Positions 43,019 to 51,181 of a stretch of 55,093 bases of DNA are shown here, in pieces. This stretch comes from CAZOWW01 sp964583765. GTDB lineage: Bacteria > Actinomycetota > Actinomycetes > Actinomycetales > Kineosporiaceae. The position numbers were made by a program, and so were the translations under genes. Location of the stretch: positions 1-55,093 of the forward strand of contig CAZOWW010000021.1 in assembly GCA_964583765.1 (NCBI GenBank), given 5' to 3'. Numbering within the stretch: position 1 is the stretch's first letter; the number at the start of each line of letters is the position of its first letter. The notes under the pieces are model-generated. The model was not told the origin of the DNA. It searched no databases and saw only the letters and a list, made by a program, of their open reading frames with translations.

Positions 43019-44626
43019 TCAGTGAGGTGGGTCGCCGATGTCGTGCACGAGGAGGACCTGCTTCGGCAGGTCGTCCCCGAGATAGGGCCCCACCTTGCCG
43101 GGCACCGAGACGGTGCTCGGCAGCAATCGGGGGTCCAGCACCCAGCCCCGTAGGGCCTGCAGGGACGGCGAGCCCGAGGAGAACTGCAGGCTGTCGAGCC
43201 AGACGTAGCGCAGGTCCCACACCGGGAAGGCACAGGACTGGGACGGGGTGTTGTAGTAGCCGGAACAGCTCAGCGAGGAGGTGAACTTCCTCGGTGTCCC
43301 GGTTCCGCTGACCGGCAGCGAGAGCACCGGCACCAGGGCCAGGCGCGGGCACCGGAAGACCTTCGAGGACAGCGCCCCGGCCAGGGAGGGATCCCACGCC
43401 GAGGTGCCCTGGACGACGGCCCGGAGAAGGTTCGGGTCGGCGCTCGTACCGGTGGCGCTCAGGAGCGCCGGTTGCACCAGGGCGTTGCCGTCCACGCCCG
43501 GGTGGCCGTCCAGAGTGATCTGGCCGTCCGTTCCGGGGCAGCCCGTCCGGGTGAGCCGGCCGGGGGTTGTTCCCTGTGCGCTGAGCAGCCCGGACTCCAG
43601 TGCGCTCGCCGCCCCGGTCAGGGTGCTGGTGGCCGTCCAGGCGCTGGAGCCGCTGGCCCACAGGCAGTTCGTCGGGGTACCGGACGGGGAGGAACCGTTG
43701 GGCTGGAAGAACTGACTGCTGCCGTACAGGGACGAAGGGGTCTGGCCGCCGCAGTAGGTCGAGGCCTTGGGGCCCCCGGCCGGATTGGTCACCGGGTAGA
43801 GCACCCAGGGCAACGACGCGTGGTCGAACCCGGTCCGGGCGTTCTCCTCGACGGTCGTGGCGGAGTAGGCGCTCTCCCCATTCCGTGCCTCGAAGACGAG
43901 TCCTCGCGCAGCGGCGGCCGACGTGCAGGGGTCGGCCGAGTCGGTGAAGGTGGTGCCCGGGTCGTGGACGCAGAACCTGCCCGAGGTCTCCCCGGGCAAC
44001 AGGTACACGGGCAGGATGCCGGAGCCCACCGGAGTGCCGACCCGGGCCATGGCGACCCGCTGCACCGAGGTACCCGTGGTACCGGTGACCGCGCCCAGGC
44101 CGAATTCGACCCTGGCCGGTGGTGTGATCACCCGGACGCCGGTGGGCCGGTTCGCGGAGATGACGTCCACCGGGTCGGTGAAGCGGCCGTCGGCGTCGCC
44201 GTCCACATAGAAGGTGATCTCGCCGTTGCCTGGGTCGCCGTCGTCGGCCCAGCCCGAGGAGTCGCAGGTGCCCGCGGGCCAGCCGTCCACCGCATTGTGC
44301 GGGTCGCACAGCGTGGACACGGCCTTGTCCAGGGCCGCGCTCGGATTCTGGGGGAGTTCGGTGGCCGCGGCGAGTGCCGCCAGATCCGCGGCGGACTGCG
44401 CGGCACGCTGGCGCGCGAAGACGTTGCCGAAGTCCAGCGCGAAGGCACCCGTGACCAGCAGCACGCTGGTCACGGTGAGCGCCACGATGACTGCGACCAC
44501 GCCCTGGTCGGTACCTGCCGAACCCCCCGGGTCCGCCGGACGCGCGGGTACGGCGGACCACCTGGTGGATCCCCGCGGGGTGGGGACATGGCCGGTCCCT
44601 TCCTGGGAGGCGTGGTCGAAGGTCAT
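43019..44626 (-). CDS. TadG-like pilus-associated protein
   Basis: A 535-residue protein with one N-terminal helix in GVVAVIVALTVTSVLLVTGAF, preceded by a TadE/G-type start (DQGVVAVI) and followed by ALDFGNVFARQRAAQSAADLAALAAA, the putative Flp pilus-assembly (Tad) signature. The large extracellular part is Gly/Ser/Thr-rich with eight or more cysteines (CDPHN, CDSSG, CVHDPG, CTSAAA, CSGYY, CAFPVW), probably in disulfides, and has no recognised domain. ATG 44626 overlaps the tadE stop by 4 nt. Likely a minor pilin-like or surface component. Confidence 0.85.
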   Translation of the reverse strand: MTFDHASQEGTGHVPTPRGSTRWSAVPARPADPGGSAGTDQGVVAVIVALTVTSVLLVTGAFALDFGNVFARQRAAQSAADLAALAAATELPQNPSAALDKAVSTLCDPHNAVDGWPAGTCDSSGWADDGDPGNGEITFYVDGDADGRFTDPVDVISANRPTGVRVITPPARVEFGLGAVTGTTGTSVQRVAMARVGTPVGSGILPVYLLPGETSGRFCVHDPGTTFTDSADPCTSAAAARGLVFEARNGESAYSATTVEENARTGFDHASLPWVLYPVTNPAGGPKASTYCGGQTPSSLYGSSQFFQPNGSSPSGTPTNCLWASGSSAWTATSTLTGAASALESGLLSAQGTTPGRLTRTGCPGTDGQITLDGHPGVDGNALVQPALLSATGTSADPNLLRAVVQGTSAWDPSLAGALSSKVFRCPRLALVPVLSLPVSGTGTPRKFTSSLSCSGYYNTPSQSCAFPVWDLRYVWLDSLQFSSGSPSLQALRGWVLDPRLLPSTVSVPGKVGPYLGDDLPKQVLLVHDIGDPPH

Positions 44627-45072
44627 GACGAGGAGGACTCACAGCTGGTGGTCACCTGCCCGACGTCCTCCACCCGGGCCCGGGCGGTTCGCGTCAGGTC
44701 TCCGGGGAACGGGAGGAAGGGGAAGTGGAAGTCGGTCGGGCTGAACGTCACGGAGACGCTCACCCACTGGGGGGCGGACCCTCCGGAGCTGCCGGACGCA
44801 TCGGTGAACCGGGCGGACAGGTGCCAGGACGCGTCGGTGGGCAGTTGGTTGTCCTTGGCGTCCTGCTCGATCGCGGTGCCGTAGTCAGTGCAGGAGTCGA
44901 TCCCCACCGCGGCGAGGCGTGCGGCGTCCCGCGCCGTGGACGACGCGGCCTGCATCTGGAAGAACAGCATGCTGAACTGCAGGATGCCGAACAGCAGGGT
45001 GAACAACAGGACGGAGACCAGGGCGAACTCGAGGGCCGCAGCGCCCTCGTCGCGGTGCTGCCCGCGCTCCAT
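44623..45072 (-). CDS. tadE: TadE-like pseudopilin
   Basis: A 149-residue minor pilin. The processing/membrane segment is DEGAAALEFALVSVLLFTLLFGILQF with Glu at the conserved position, followed by MLFFQMQAASSTARDAARLAA. The C-terminal half (about 90 residues) is extracytoplasmic with two cysteines. ATG 45072 is chosen because AGGAGGG lies 9 nt upstream; ATG 45081 would touch that site and the longer frame has no support. It is the first gene of the Tad operon, 275 nt after the end of the FadD15-like gene, so a Tad promoter probably lies in 45082-45347. Confidence 0.88.
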   Translation of the reverse strand: MERGQHRDEGAAALEFALVSVLLFTLLFGILQFSMLFFQMQAASSTARDAARLAAVGIDSCTDYGTAIEQDAKDNQLPTDASWHLSARFTDASGSSGGSAPQWVSVSVTFSPTDFHFPFLPFPGDLTRTARARVEDVGQVTTSCESSSS

Positions 45073-45347
45073 CCCTGGCATCCCTCCTGGGCCCCGTTCC
45101 TGAGGTCGGCGAAGTTCTTGCGGCCGGCGAACGTCGCACCGGCGTCCAGAGGCCACCAAAACGGCCCTTGACCGTCGGACAGTACCGGAACGAGCGCGCA
45201 ACGTCATCGGGGTCAGTTTGCCCGAACGGCGACGTACCGGCGTGCTATCCCGGAAAACCGGTCAATCGACCTATGGCGCCGTGCCCGCGACCGGCGCCGG
45301 AAGCCTCGTCCGGGCGGCGCGGTGCGGGGGCAGGGTTCCCCGGGGGT

Positions 45348-47147
45348 TCAGCGGTAGAGGGCCTCGATCGCGGCCGCGAACTCCTGGCTCACCACGGCCC
45401 GGCGCAGGCTCTGCTTGGGGGTGAGCTGCCCGCCCGCCTCGGTGAAGTCGGTGTCGAGGATCGCGAACCGGCGGATCGACTCCGCCCGGCTGACCGAGTG
45501 GTTGGTCCGGTCCACCGCGGCCTGGACCGCGGCCCGCACCCCCGGGTCCTCGGCGGCGGTCGCGACGTCCATCGGCTCACGGCCGTGGTTCACGAGCCAG
45601 ATCGGCAACATCTCGGCGTCCAGGGTGATCAGGGCGGCGATGTACGGCCGGTCGTCGCCCACGACCATGCACTGGGAGATCAGCGGGTGCGAGCGCAGCC
45701 GGTCCTCCAGCGCCGTCGGGGCGACGTTCTTGCCGCCGGCCGTGACCAGGAGTTCCTTCTTGCGGCCGGTGATGGTGATGAAGCCGTCGTCGTCGATCTC
45801 ACCGAGGTCACCGGTGCGGAACCAGCCGTCGACGAACGCCTCCGCGGTCGCCTCGGCATCATTGTGGTAGCCCCGCATCACGTTGAGCCCGCGCACCAGC
45901 AGCTCGCCGTCCTCGGCCACCGACACGCTCACCCCGGGCAGCGGGAGTCCCACGGTGCCGACGCGGATCCGGTCGGGGCAGTTCACCGACACCGCGGCGG
46001 TCGTCTCGGTCAGGCCCCACCCCTCCAGGACGGTGACCCCGATCCCGCGGAAGAAGTGCCCCAGCCGCGCGCCCAGCGGCGCTCCGCCGGAGACCGCCCA
46101 CGCCACCTTGCCCCCGAGGGCCGCACGCAGACGTGCGTAGACCAACCGGTCGAAGATCGCGTGTCGGACACGTAGTCCCCGCCCCGGCCCCCGGCCGCCG
46201 GACTCCAACGCGGTGCTGTACTCGATCGCGGTGCGGGCGGCGCGCCGGAAGATGCCGCCCCGGTGTCCGGCCACGGCGATCGCGTCGCTGGAGTTGTAGA
46301 TCTTCTCGAAGACCCGCGGGACCGCCAGGACGAAGGTGGGACGGAACGCCGACAGGTCCGCGAGCAGGTTCTTCACCGAGCTGCTGTGGCCCATGCGGGC
46401 CCGGGACTCGAGGCAGATGACCTGGATGAACCGCGCGAAGACATGCGCGAGCGGGAGGAAGAGCAGGGTCGAGGCGTCGGGACCGGCCACCACCACGTTG
46501 AGCCGGGCCACCGCCTCGGCGGCAGGGTCGGCGAAGTTGGCGTGGGTGAGCTCGCAGCCCTTGGGGCGGCCCGTGGTGCCAGAGGTGTAGATGACGGTGG
46601 CCAGGGACTCCCCGGTGAGGGTGCGCCGGCGCTTCTCGATCCGCTCGTCCGGGACGTCGGTGCCCAGACGGACGAGTTCATCGACGACGCCGTGGTCGAA
46701 CACCCACACAGGTCCGAGTCGGGGCAGGTCGGATCGCAGGGTCCCGACGGTTTCCTCGTGCGTGGCGCGGTCCACGAAGCAGGCGGTGGCCCGGGAGTCG
46801 GACAGGATCCAGGCGACCTGCTCGGGCGAGGAGGTCTCGTAGATCGGCACGGTCACCGCGCCCGCGAACCAGATCGCGAAGTCGGCCAGGGTCCACTCGT
46901 ACCGCGTCGCGGACATGAGGGCGACCCGGTCGCCGGGCTGGATCCCTGCGGCGACCAGGCCCTTGGCCAGGGCGAGGACCTCGTCCCGGAACTCGCGCGC
47001 GGTGACGTCCTGCCAGGTCTCGCCGGCGAGGCGGCTGAAGGCGATCTTGTCCGGCTGTTCCTGCGCGAACGACTCGACCAGGTCGGTGAGGTTGTGCGAG
47101 GGGTCGCGCGGCTGCCTGGCCGGGACGCCGTACTCGCGCACGGTCAC
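45348..47147 (-). CDS. fadD15: Long-chain fatty-acid--CoA ligase (FadD15-like)
   Basis: A 599-residue ANL-superfamily enzyme that makes acyl-CoA from fatty acid, ATP and CoA. It shows the P-loop-like YTSGTTGRPKG, FLPLAHVFARFIQ, GWGLTETTAAVSVN, WFRTGDLGEID and the C-terminal GRKKELLVTAGGKNVAP; the catalytic Lys lies in LTPKQSLRR near the end. Length and motifs match the actinobacterial FadD15/AMP-binding long-chain group. Start GTG 47147 follows GAGGAGG at 5 nt. The frame is open for 119 codons further up, but this is low-complexity GC-rich sequence. It sits between pimB' and the SRPBCC gene in the mycobacterial order. Confidence 0.93.
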   Translation of the reverse strand: MTVREYGVPARQPRDPSHNLTDLVESFAQEQPDKIAFSRLAGETWQDVTAREFRDEVLALAKGLVAAGIQPGDRVALMSATRYEWTLADFAIWFAGAVTVPIYETSSPEQVAWILSDSRATACFVDRATHEETVGTLRSDLPRLGPVWVFDHGVVDELVRLGTDVPDERIEKRRRTLTGESLATVIYTSGTTGRPKGCELTHANFADPAAEAVARLNVVVAGPDASTLLFLPLAHVFARFIQVICLESRARMGHSSSVKNLLADLSAFRPTFVLAVPRVFEKIYNSSDAIAVAGHRGGIFRRAARTAIEYSTALESGGRGPGRGLRVRHAIFDRLVYARLRAALGGKVAWAVSGGAPLGARLGHFFRGIGVTVLEGWGLTETTAAVSVNCPDRIRVGTVGLPLPGVSVSVAEDGELLVRGLNVMRGYHNDAEATAEAFVDGWFRTGDLGEIDDDGFITITGRKKELLVTAGGKNVAPTALEDRLRSHPLISQCMVVGDDRPYIAALITLDAEMLPIWLVNHGREPMDVATAAEDPGVRAAVQAAVDRTNHSVSRAESIRRFAILDTDFTEAGGQLTPKQSLRRAVVSQEFAAAIEALYR

Positions 47148-47605
47148 TGACGCCTCCTCGACTGCCACCCGATCGTGGGGAGATCCTGCCCCGGCTGGTA
47201 CCACGGCGCCAGCCTTTGCCGAAGCACGGTGCGCCGGACGGGTGGGACTGCGCCCGCCCCGGCCGATTCGCACCCCACCCCTCGGTACGGCGCACCCCGA
47301 CACCGCTCGGGTACGGGTGACCCCGTCCTGCGGTGGCCCGGCTCCGTGACGGTGACCTCCGGCGATCTCCCGCCGACCGGACCGGGATGGGACCGACCAG
47401 GATCGGACAGGGCCGAACCGGCCCGAACCGAACCGGCCCGAACCGAACCGGCCCGGACTCGCCGGTCCGGGGTAGCCCCCTGGGGGCAGGCCGGTGCCGG
47501 TCACCGGTCACCGGTCGACACTGCGCAGACACGGTACTGCGTGACCCGGTAGGGAGCGCCCCCGCCGGTAGTCTGCCGACAGGGGTCCGGAGAGGGGTGA
47601 GCTGG
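47148..47605. other. 458-bp divergent region between fadD15-like and SRPBCC genes
   Basis: This contains about 2.7 copies of a 15-bp tandem repeat (unit CCGAACCGGCCCGAA, about 47413-47455), a GGTCACC GGTCACC GGTC run near 47499-47517, and TAGTCT at 47569-47574 as a likely -10 for the SRPBCC gene. Long open frames cross it but encode only low-complexity Arg/Gly/Pro/Thr sequence, so no gene is called. Confidence 0.5.
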
Positions 47606-48049
47606 GTGGCCGACCGCACCGAGTCCCGGATCGTGGTCCAGGCCCGGCCCGCGGACGTCCTGAACGTGATCGCGGACTTCGCGTCCTATCCCCGGTGGAC
47701 CGGGGCCGTGCGTGAGGCGACCGTGGTGCACACCGGCGTCGACGGGCGGGCCGAGCAGGTGCGCTTCGTGCTGGACACCCGGGCCCTGCGGGACGAGTAC
47801 ACCCTGGCCTACCGGTGGCAGATCGCCGGGGACGGTCAGGGAGAACTGACCTGGTCCCTGGTACGGGCCCAGGTCCTGACCGCGATGGACGGTTCGTACC
47901 GGCTGGCCGCGGTGCCCGGAGGTACCGAGGTCACCTACACCCTGACCGTGGACCTGCGGTTGCCGATCCTGGGCATGCTGCGCCGCAAGGCGGAGAAAGT
48001 GATCATCGACACGGCGTTGTCCGAGTTGAAGAGACACGTCGAGGGGTAG
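47606..48049 (+). CDS. SRPBCC/polyketide-cyclase-like lipid-binding protein
   Basis: A 147-residue START-like protein: SRIVVQARPADVLNVIADFASYPRWTGAVREA at the N-terminus (in part), VRFVLDTRALRDEYTLAYRW, GTEVTYTLTVDLRLPILGMLRRKAEKVI and a final LSELKRHVEG. It matches M. tuberculosis Rv2185c (TB16.3) by sequence pattern and neighbours. The fold makes a hydrophobic cavity, so it probably binds a lipid or isoprenoid. GTG 47606 is preferred over GTG 47597 because GGAGAGGG (47589-47596) is 9 nt away and homologues begin with ADRT. It ends 3 nt before the ArsA-like gene, so they form an operon. Confidence 0.9.
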   Translation: MADRTESRIVVQARPADVLNVIADFASYPRWTGAVREATVVHTGVDGRAEQVRFVLDTRALRDEYTLAYRWQIAGDGQGELTWSLVRAQVLTAMDGSYRLAAVPGGTEVTYTLTVDLRLPILGMLRRKAEKVIIDTALSELKRHVEG

Positions 48050-48052
48050 GGC

Positions 48053-49561
48053 ATGCGCCTGCTCCTGGTGACCGGTCCGGGCGGGAGCGGCACCACCACC
48101 GTGGCGGCCGCGCTCGCGGTCCTGGCCGCCCGGGCCAACCTCGAGACGGTGCTGATCGGACTGGACGGCGACCCCGGGCTGGGCACCGTGTTGGCCACCG
48201 ATCTCCGGGAGGGGCCGGTGACCGTGGCGCCGGGCCTGGTGGCCCTCGCCGTGGCCTCCCCCGGCAGGGGTGATCCGGACCGTGACGGTCCGGTCCCTGG
48301 CGGTGGGGCCAGCGGCACGCGGTTCAGCAGTGGTCGAGCCCTCGGTGGCGGGGACAGCGGTGGTCGGGACAGCGGTCCTTGGGGTGACGGCGGTCGGGAT
48401 CAGGGACGCTCGCGGCTGGCCGCGGTGCTCGACCTCGTCGGTCTGGAACGGGTCACCCCGGCGGCGCTCGGCCGGTTGCCCGACGTGGCCGGTCTGCAGT
48501 CGCTCCTCGAACTCCGCGACCAGGTGCGTACGGCGGACGCGGAACTCGTGGTCGTGGATGCCGGATCACTGGGCACCGCGGTCCGGTTGCTGGCCTTGCC
48601 CGGCGCTCTGTCGACGGTGCTCCGGCGGTTGCTGCCCGACTCGCGGCTGATCGACCGGGCATTGGCCGGTCGCGTCACGGCCCGGGCCACCTCGACGGGC
48701 GCCCCGGAAGCGGTGGACGCGCTGGTCGAGGGCAGCCGTTGGCTGCTCGGTGAACTGGCCGGGCTCGTGGATCTGCTCACCGGTCCGCAGGCCAGCGTGC
48801 GCCTCGTCCTGACCCCCGAGCGGACCGCGCTCGCTCGGGCGGTGCACGGCTGGACCACGCTGTCCTTGCTGGGATACCCGGTCGACGGTGTGGTGGCGAA
48901 CCGGGTGGGTGTGCCCGGTGGACCGGATCCCTGGCGCCTGGCCCGGGCAGCGGCCCACCAGGAACTGCTCGACCGCGCCCGCGCGACCTTCACGGGCCTG
49001 GACCTGACGATCGTGGACGACCTGGCGGTCGGTCCGGTGGGCCCGGACGCGCTCGCGGAGCTGGGACGTCAGGTCCTCGGCGATCGTTCCGGGGCCGACG
49101 GCGCGAGTGCCGAGCACAGGGACGCCGAACAGCGGGCTACCGAGCACAGGGACGCCGAACAGCGGGCCACCGAACACCGGCGGGGTGCCCACCGGGCACC
49201 GTCTCCCTCCGGCGGCGTGGAGGACGACCCGGACGATCTGGCACAGGCACTGCTCGCACCGCCCGTACTGCCCCCACAGGTGACCGTCGAGGTCGATGAC
49301 CAGGGTTACCTTCTGGGATTGCGAGTACCGGCGGCGGGACCGGAGGACCTCCAACTGAGTCGGCACGGGGACGATCTCGTGGTGGAGTTCGGTTCGGTGG
49401 AGCGGGTGATCCAGCTCACAGGAGCGCTGCGCCGGTGCGTGGTGGCCGGGGCGCGGCTGCGGGGCGGAGTACTCACGGTGCGGTTCGAGCCGGATCCTCG
49501 GCAATGGCGGGTGTCACTCCCGGCGCCGGGCAGCGATCACGACAGGTATCGAACTTCGTGA
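48053..49561 (+). CDS. ArsA-like protein with degenerate P-loop and HSP20-like tail
   Basis: A 502-residue ArsA-family protein. The N-terminal P-loop region reads LLLVTGPGGSGTTTVAAALA: both lysines of the usual KGGxGKT signature are replaced (by Pro and Thr). A Gly/Asp/Arg-rich insertion (about residues 78-125) and a 10-residue tandem repeat (EHRDAEQRAT twice, 49111-49170) interrupt the chain. The last 90 residues (PQVTVEVDDQGYLLGLRVPAA to LTVRFEP) match the HSP20-like domain at the end of bacterial ArsA proteins. It is the counterpart of Rv2184c and overlaps function with the SRPBCC protein by operon. ATP hydrolysis is doubtful. Confidence 0.8.
   Translation: MRLLLVTGPGGSGTTTVAAALAVLAARANLETVLIGLDGDPGLGTVLATDLREGPVTVAPGLVALAVASPGRGDPDRDGPVPGGGASGTRFSSGRALGGGDSGGRDSGPWGDGGRDQGRSRLAAVLDLVGLERVTPAALGRLPDVAGLQSLLELRDQVRTADAELVVVDAGSLGTAVRLLALPGALSTVLRRLLPDSRLIDRALAGRVTARATSTGAPEAVDALVEGSRWLLGELAGLVDLLTGPQASVRLVLTPERTALARAVHGWTTLSLLGYPVDGVVANRVGVPGGPDPWRLARAAAHQELLDRARATFTGLDLTIVDDLAVGPVGPDALAELGRQVLGDRSGADGASAEHRDAEQRATEHRDAEQRATEHRRGAHRAPSPSGGVEDDPDDLAQALLAPPVLPPQVTVEVDDQGYLLGLRVPAAGPEDLQLSRHGDDLVVEFGSVERVIQLTGALRRCVVAGARLRGGVLTVRFEPDPRQWRVSLPAPGSDHDRYRTS
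49111..49180 (+). repeat. 30-bp in-frame tandem repeat in the ArsA-like gene
   Basis: Copies at 49111-49140 and 49141-49170 differ at one base (CTAC/CCAC), and a third partial copy runs to 49180. Ten codons per unit, so copy-number change keeps the frame. Confidence 0.9.
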
Positions 49562-50188
49562 GGAAAATATGCGAAATGTCGACTTTGTCATGACTGGAAT
49601 CATTTGTTATGATCAAAATGTGGGGGGTTCTGGAAGGCTCTGGCGCGTCCGGCGTCGTCTCTTCGCCGACTCGGGACGGTACCTCGGTGGTCCGCGACCG
49701 CACGGTCCGGTCGGTCCCGGTCAGGTCCCGGGTGTGGTGCTTCTACGATGGCCGCGGCTCGGTGCTCCGGGTCGGGGACTGGCCACCGATGGAATCACAA
49801 CTTTGCCTCTGGTCTTGAGGCCGGAAATGCGGTGTGATCGTCGACGGACCGGTCGCGTTCTCCACGACCGGATCCTGGTGCGCAATCCGTGGCGGGCCGG
49901 TGAGCAAGATTTGTCACAGGGTGCCGACAGGTGTGACCAGGAGCCCAGGCCCACTCGCTCGTGCCGATGACGCCCGCGAGCCGAACCGCCATCATGAGTC
50001 GGCGGGAGGGGGCGGGGTACAGGAGATCGAACGAGTCCGGACAGACCCCTGCACGGAGACGGAACTGCCACGCGTCGAGTACCAGAGCCCATGCACCGAG
50101 TACTGGAGCCCACTCCACCGAGTACTGGAGCCCACTCCAGCGAGTACCAGAGCCCACTCAACGAGTACAGAGCTAGGAGCGATCAGCC
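49562..50188. other. 627-bp intergenic region with AT-rich island
   Basis: No gene is supported here. The first 60 bp (49561-49620) are only 33% G+C by count, against a very GC-rich surrounding. They hold GTCATGAC and ATCAT-TTGTT-ATGAT inverted repeats, suitable for a regulator or a strong promoter. A GCCTC-TGGTCTT-GAGGC hairpin lies at 49805-49821. The right end carries the repeat array at 50076-50173. A small RNA cannot be excluded. Confidence 0.5.
50076..50173 (+). repeat. Array of 21-22 bp tandem repeats before the first glucokinase
   Basis: Four copies and a fifth partial copy, each starting CGAGTAC: 50076-50096, 50097-50118, 50119-50140, 50141-50161 and 50162-50173. The two central copies contain AGTACT and TGGAG-CCCA-CTCCA inverted repeats. 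The outer copies have ACCAGAG instead of ACTGGAG. The array ends 15 nt before the GTG of the first ROK gene and just before its Shine-Dalgarno, so it lies in the leader or operator region. Confidence 0.9.
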
Positions 50189-51133
50189 GTGGAACTCACC
50201 ATTGGCGTCGATGTCGGCGGCACCAAGATCGCAGCTGGCGTGGTCGATGACCAGGGCCGGGTGCTCGAACAGTCCCGGGTCTCCACACCGGTCGCGACTG
50301 CGCAGGCGGTCGAGGAGGGGATCGTCCAGGCGGTGACCCGGCTGCGCAAGAACCACGACGTGTCGGCCGTGGGCGTGGCCGCGCCGGGGTTCGTCGACGA
50401 GCAACGTTCGGTGGTGCGGTTCACGCCGAACCTCCCGCTGCGCGAACGGCCGCTGCGCAAGACCCTGAGCGAGGCGCTCGACCTCCCCGTGGTGGTCGAG
50501 AACGACGCCAACGCTGCGGCCTGGGGCGAGTTCCGCTTCGGCGGTGGCCGGGACGTGGTGGACATGGTGCTGATCACGGTGGGCACCGGCCTGGGCGGTG
50601 GCATCGTCCTGGGGGGCCGGCTGCTGCGCGGGGCCTGGGGCAGCGCCTCGGAGTTCGGCCACATGCGGATGGTGCCGGACGGACACCCCTGCGGTTGCGG
50701 CAACCGGGGCTGTTGGGAGCAGTACACCTCGGGCCGGGCGCTGGTGCGCGAGGCCCGGCTGCTCGCGTCGTCGAAGCCCTCACAGGGCGCACGGCTGATC
50801 GACCTGGCCGGGGGCGATCCCGGGGCGATCACCGGCCCCATGGTGAGTCAGGCCGCGGAGGACGGTGACCCGGCCGCACTCGGCCTGGTCGGGGACCTCG
50901 CCCGCTGGCTCGGCGAGGGCATCGCGGACGTCGCGTGCCTGCTCGACCCCGCGCTGGTGGTCGTCGGGGGTGGGTTGTGCGAGCTCGGTGACCTTCTGCT
51001 GAAGCCGACCCGCCTGGCCTTCACCGGACAGCTCAGCGCGGCGGCCTACCGACCCCAGCTGGAGATCACCACTGCCGAGCTCGGCAACGGTGCGGGTCTG
51101 ATCGGAGTGGCCGACCTGGCCCGGATCCCGTGA
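50189..51133 (+). CDS. ROK-family glucokinase (first copy)
   Basis: A 314-residue ROK kinase that phosphorylates glucose (ATP-dependent; some actinobacterial forms also use polyphosphate). Motifs: TIGVDVGGTKIAAGV (phosphate binding), VVENDANAAAWGEF (catalytic Asp), GTGLGGGIV, and the ROK zinc motif EFGHMRMVPDGHPCGCGNRGCWEQY. No N-terminal helix-turn-helix, so it is an enzyme, not a ROK repressor. It resembles Streptomyces GlkA. GTG 50189 follows AGGAG (50175-50179) at 9 nt. In Streptomyces GlkA also mediates glucose repression; here the repeat array in its leader suggests special control. Confidence 0.92.
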   Translation: MELTIGVDVGGTKIAAGVVDDQGRVLEQSRVSTPVATAQAVEEGIVQAVTRLRKNHDVSAVGVAAPGFVDEQRSVVRFTPNLPLRERPLRKTLSEALDLPVVVENDANAAAWGEFRFGGGRDVVDMVLITVGTGLGGGIVLGGRLLRGAWGSASEFGHMRMVPDGHPCGCGNRGCWEQYTSGRALVREARLLASSKPSQGARLIDLAGGDPGAITGPMVSQAAEDGDPAALGLVGDLARWLGEGIADVACLLDPALVVVGGGLCELGDLLLKPTRLAFTGQLSAAAYRPQLEITTAELGNGAGLIGVADLARIP

Positions 51134-51181
51134 GACCGAGTCCGGCTCCCGTCAGCGATCCGGACCGGATCCCGTGAGACC
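51121..51181 (+). repeat. 17-bp direct repeat spanning the ROK1 stop and ROK2 start
   Basis: CCGGATCCCGTGAGACC occurs at 51121-51137 (containing the stop codon of the first ROK gene) and at 51165-51181 (containing the GTG start used for the second). It looks like a trace of duplication or slippage at the junction. Confidence 0.85.

Noticed and set aside
29584..45072. Integrative element or prophage carrying the Tad locus
   Set aside because: No integrase, transposase, tRNA gene or flanking direct repeat is visible at the edges, and base composition looks like the neighbours.
49609..49818. 69-codon frame after the AT-rich island
   Set aside because: No ribosome-binding site, no conserved-looking segment, and it crosses sequence that appears non-coding.
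50076..50173. CRISPR-like array
   Set aside because: The units abut directly with no unique spacers, are only 21-22 bp, and no cas gene is near.
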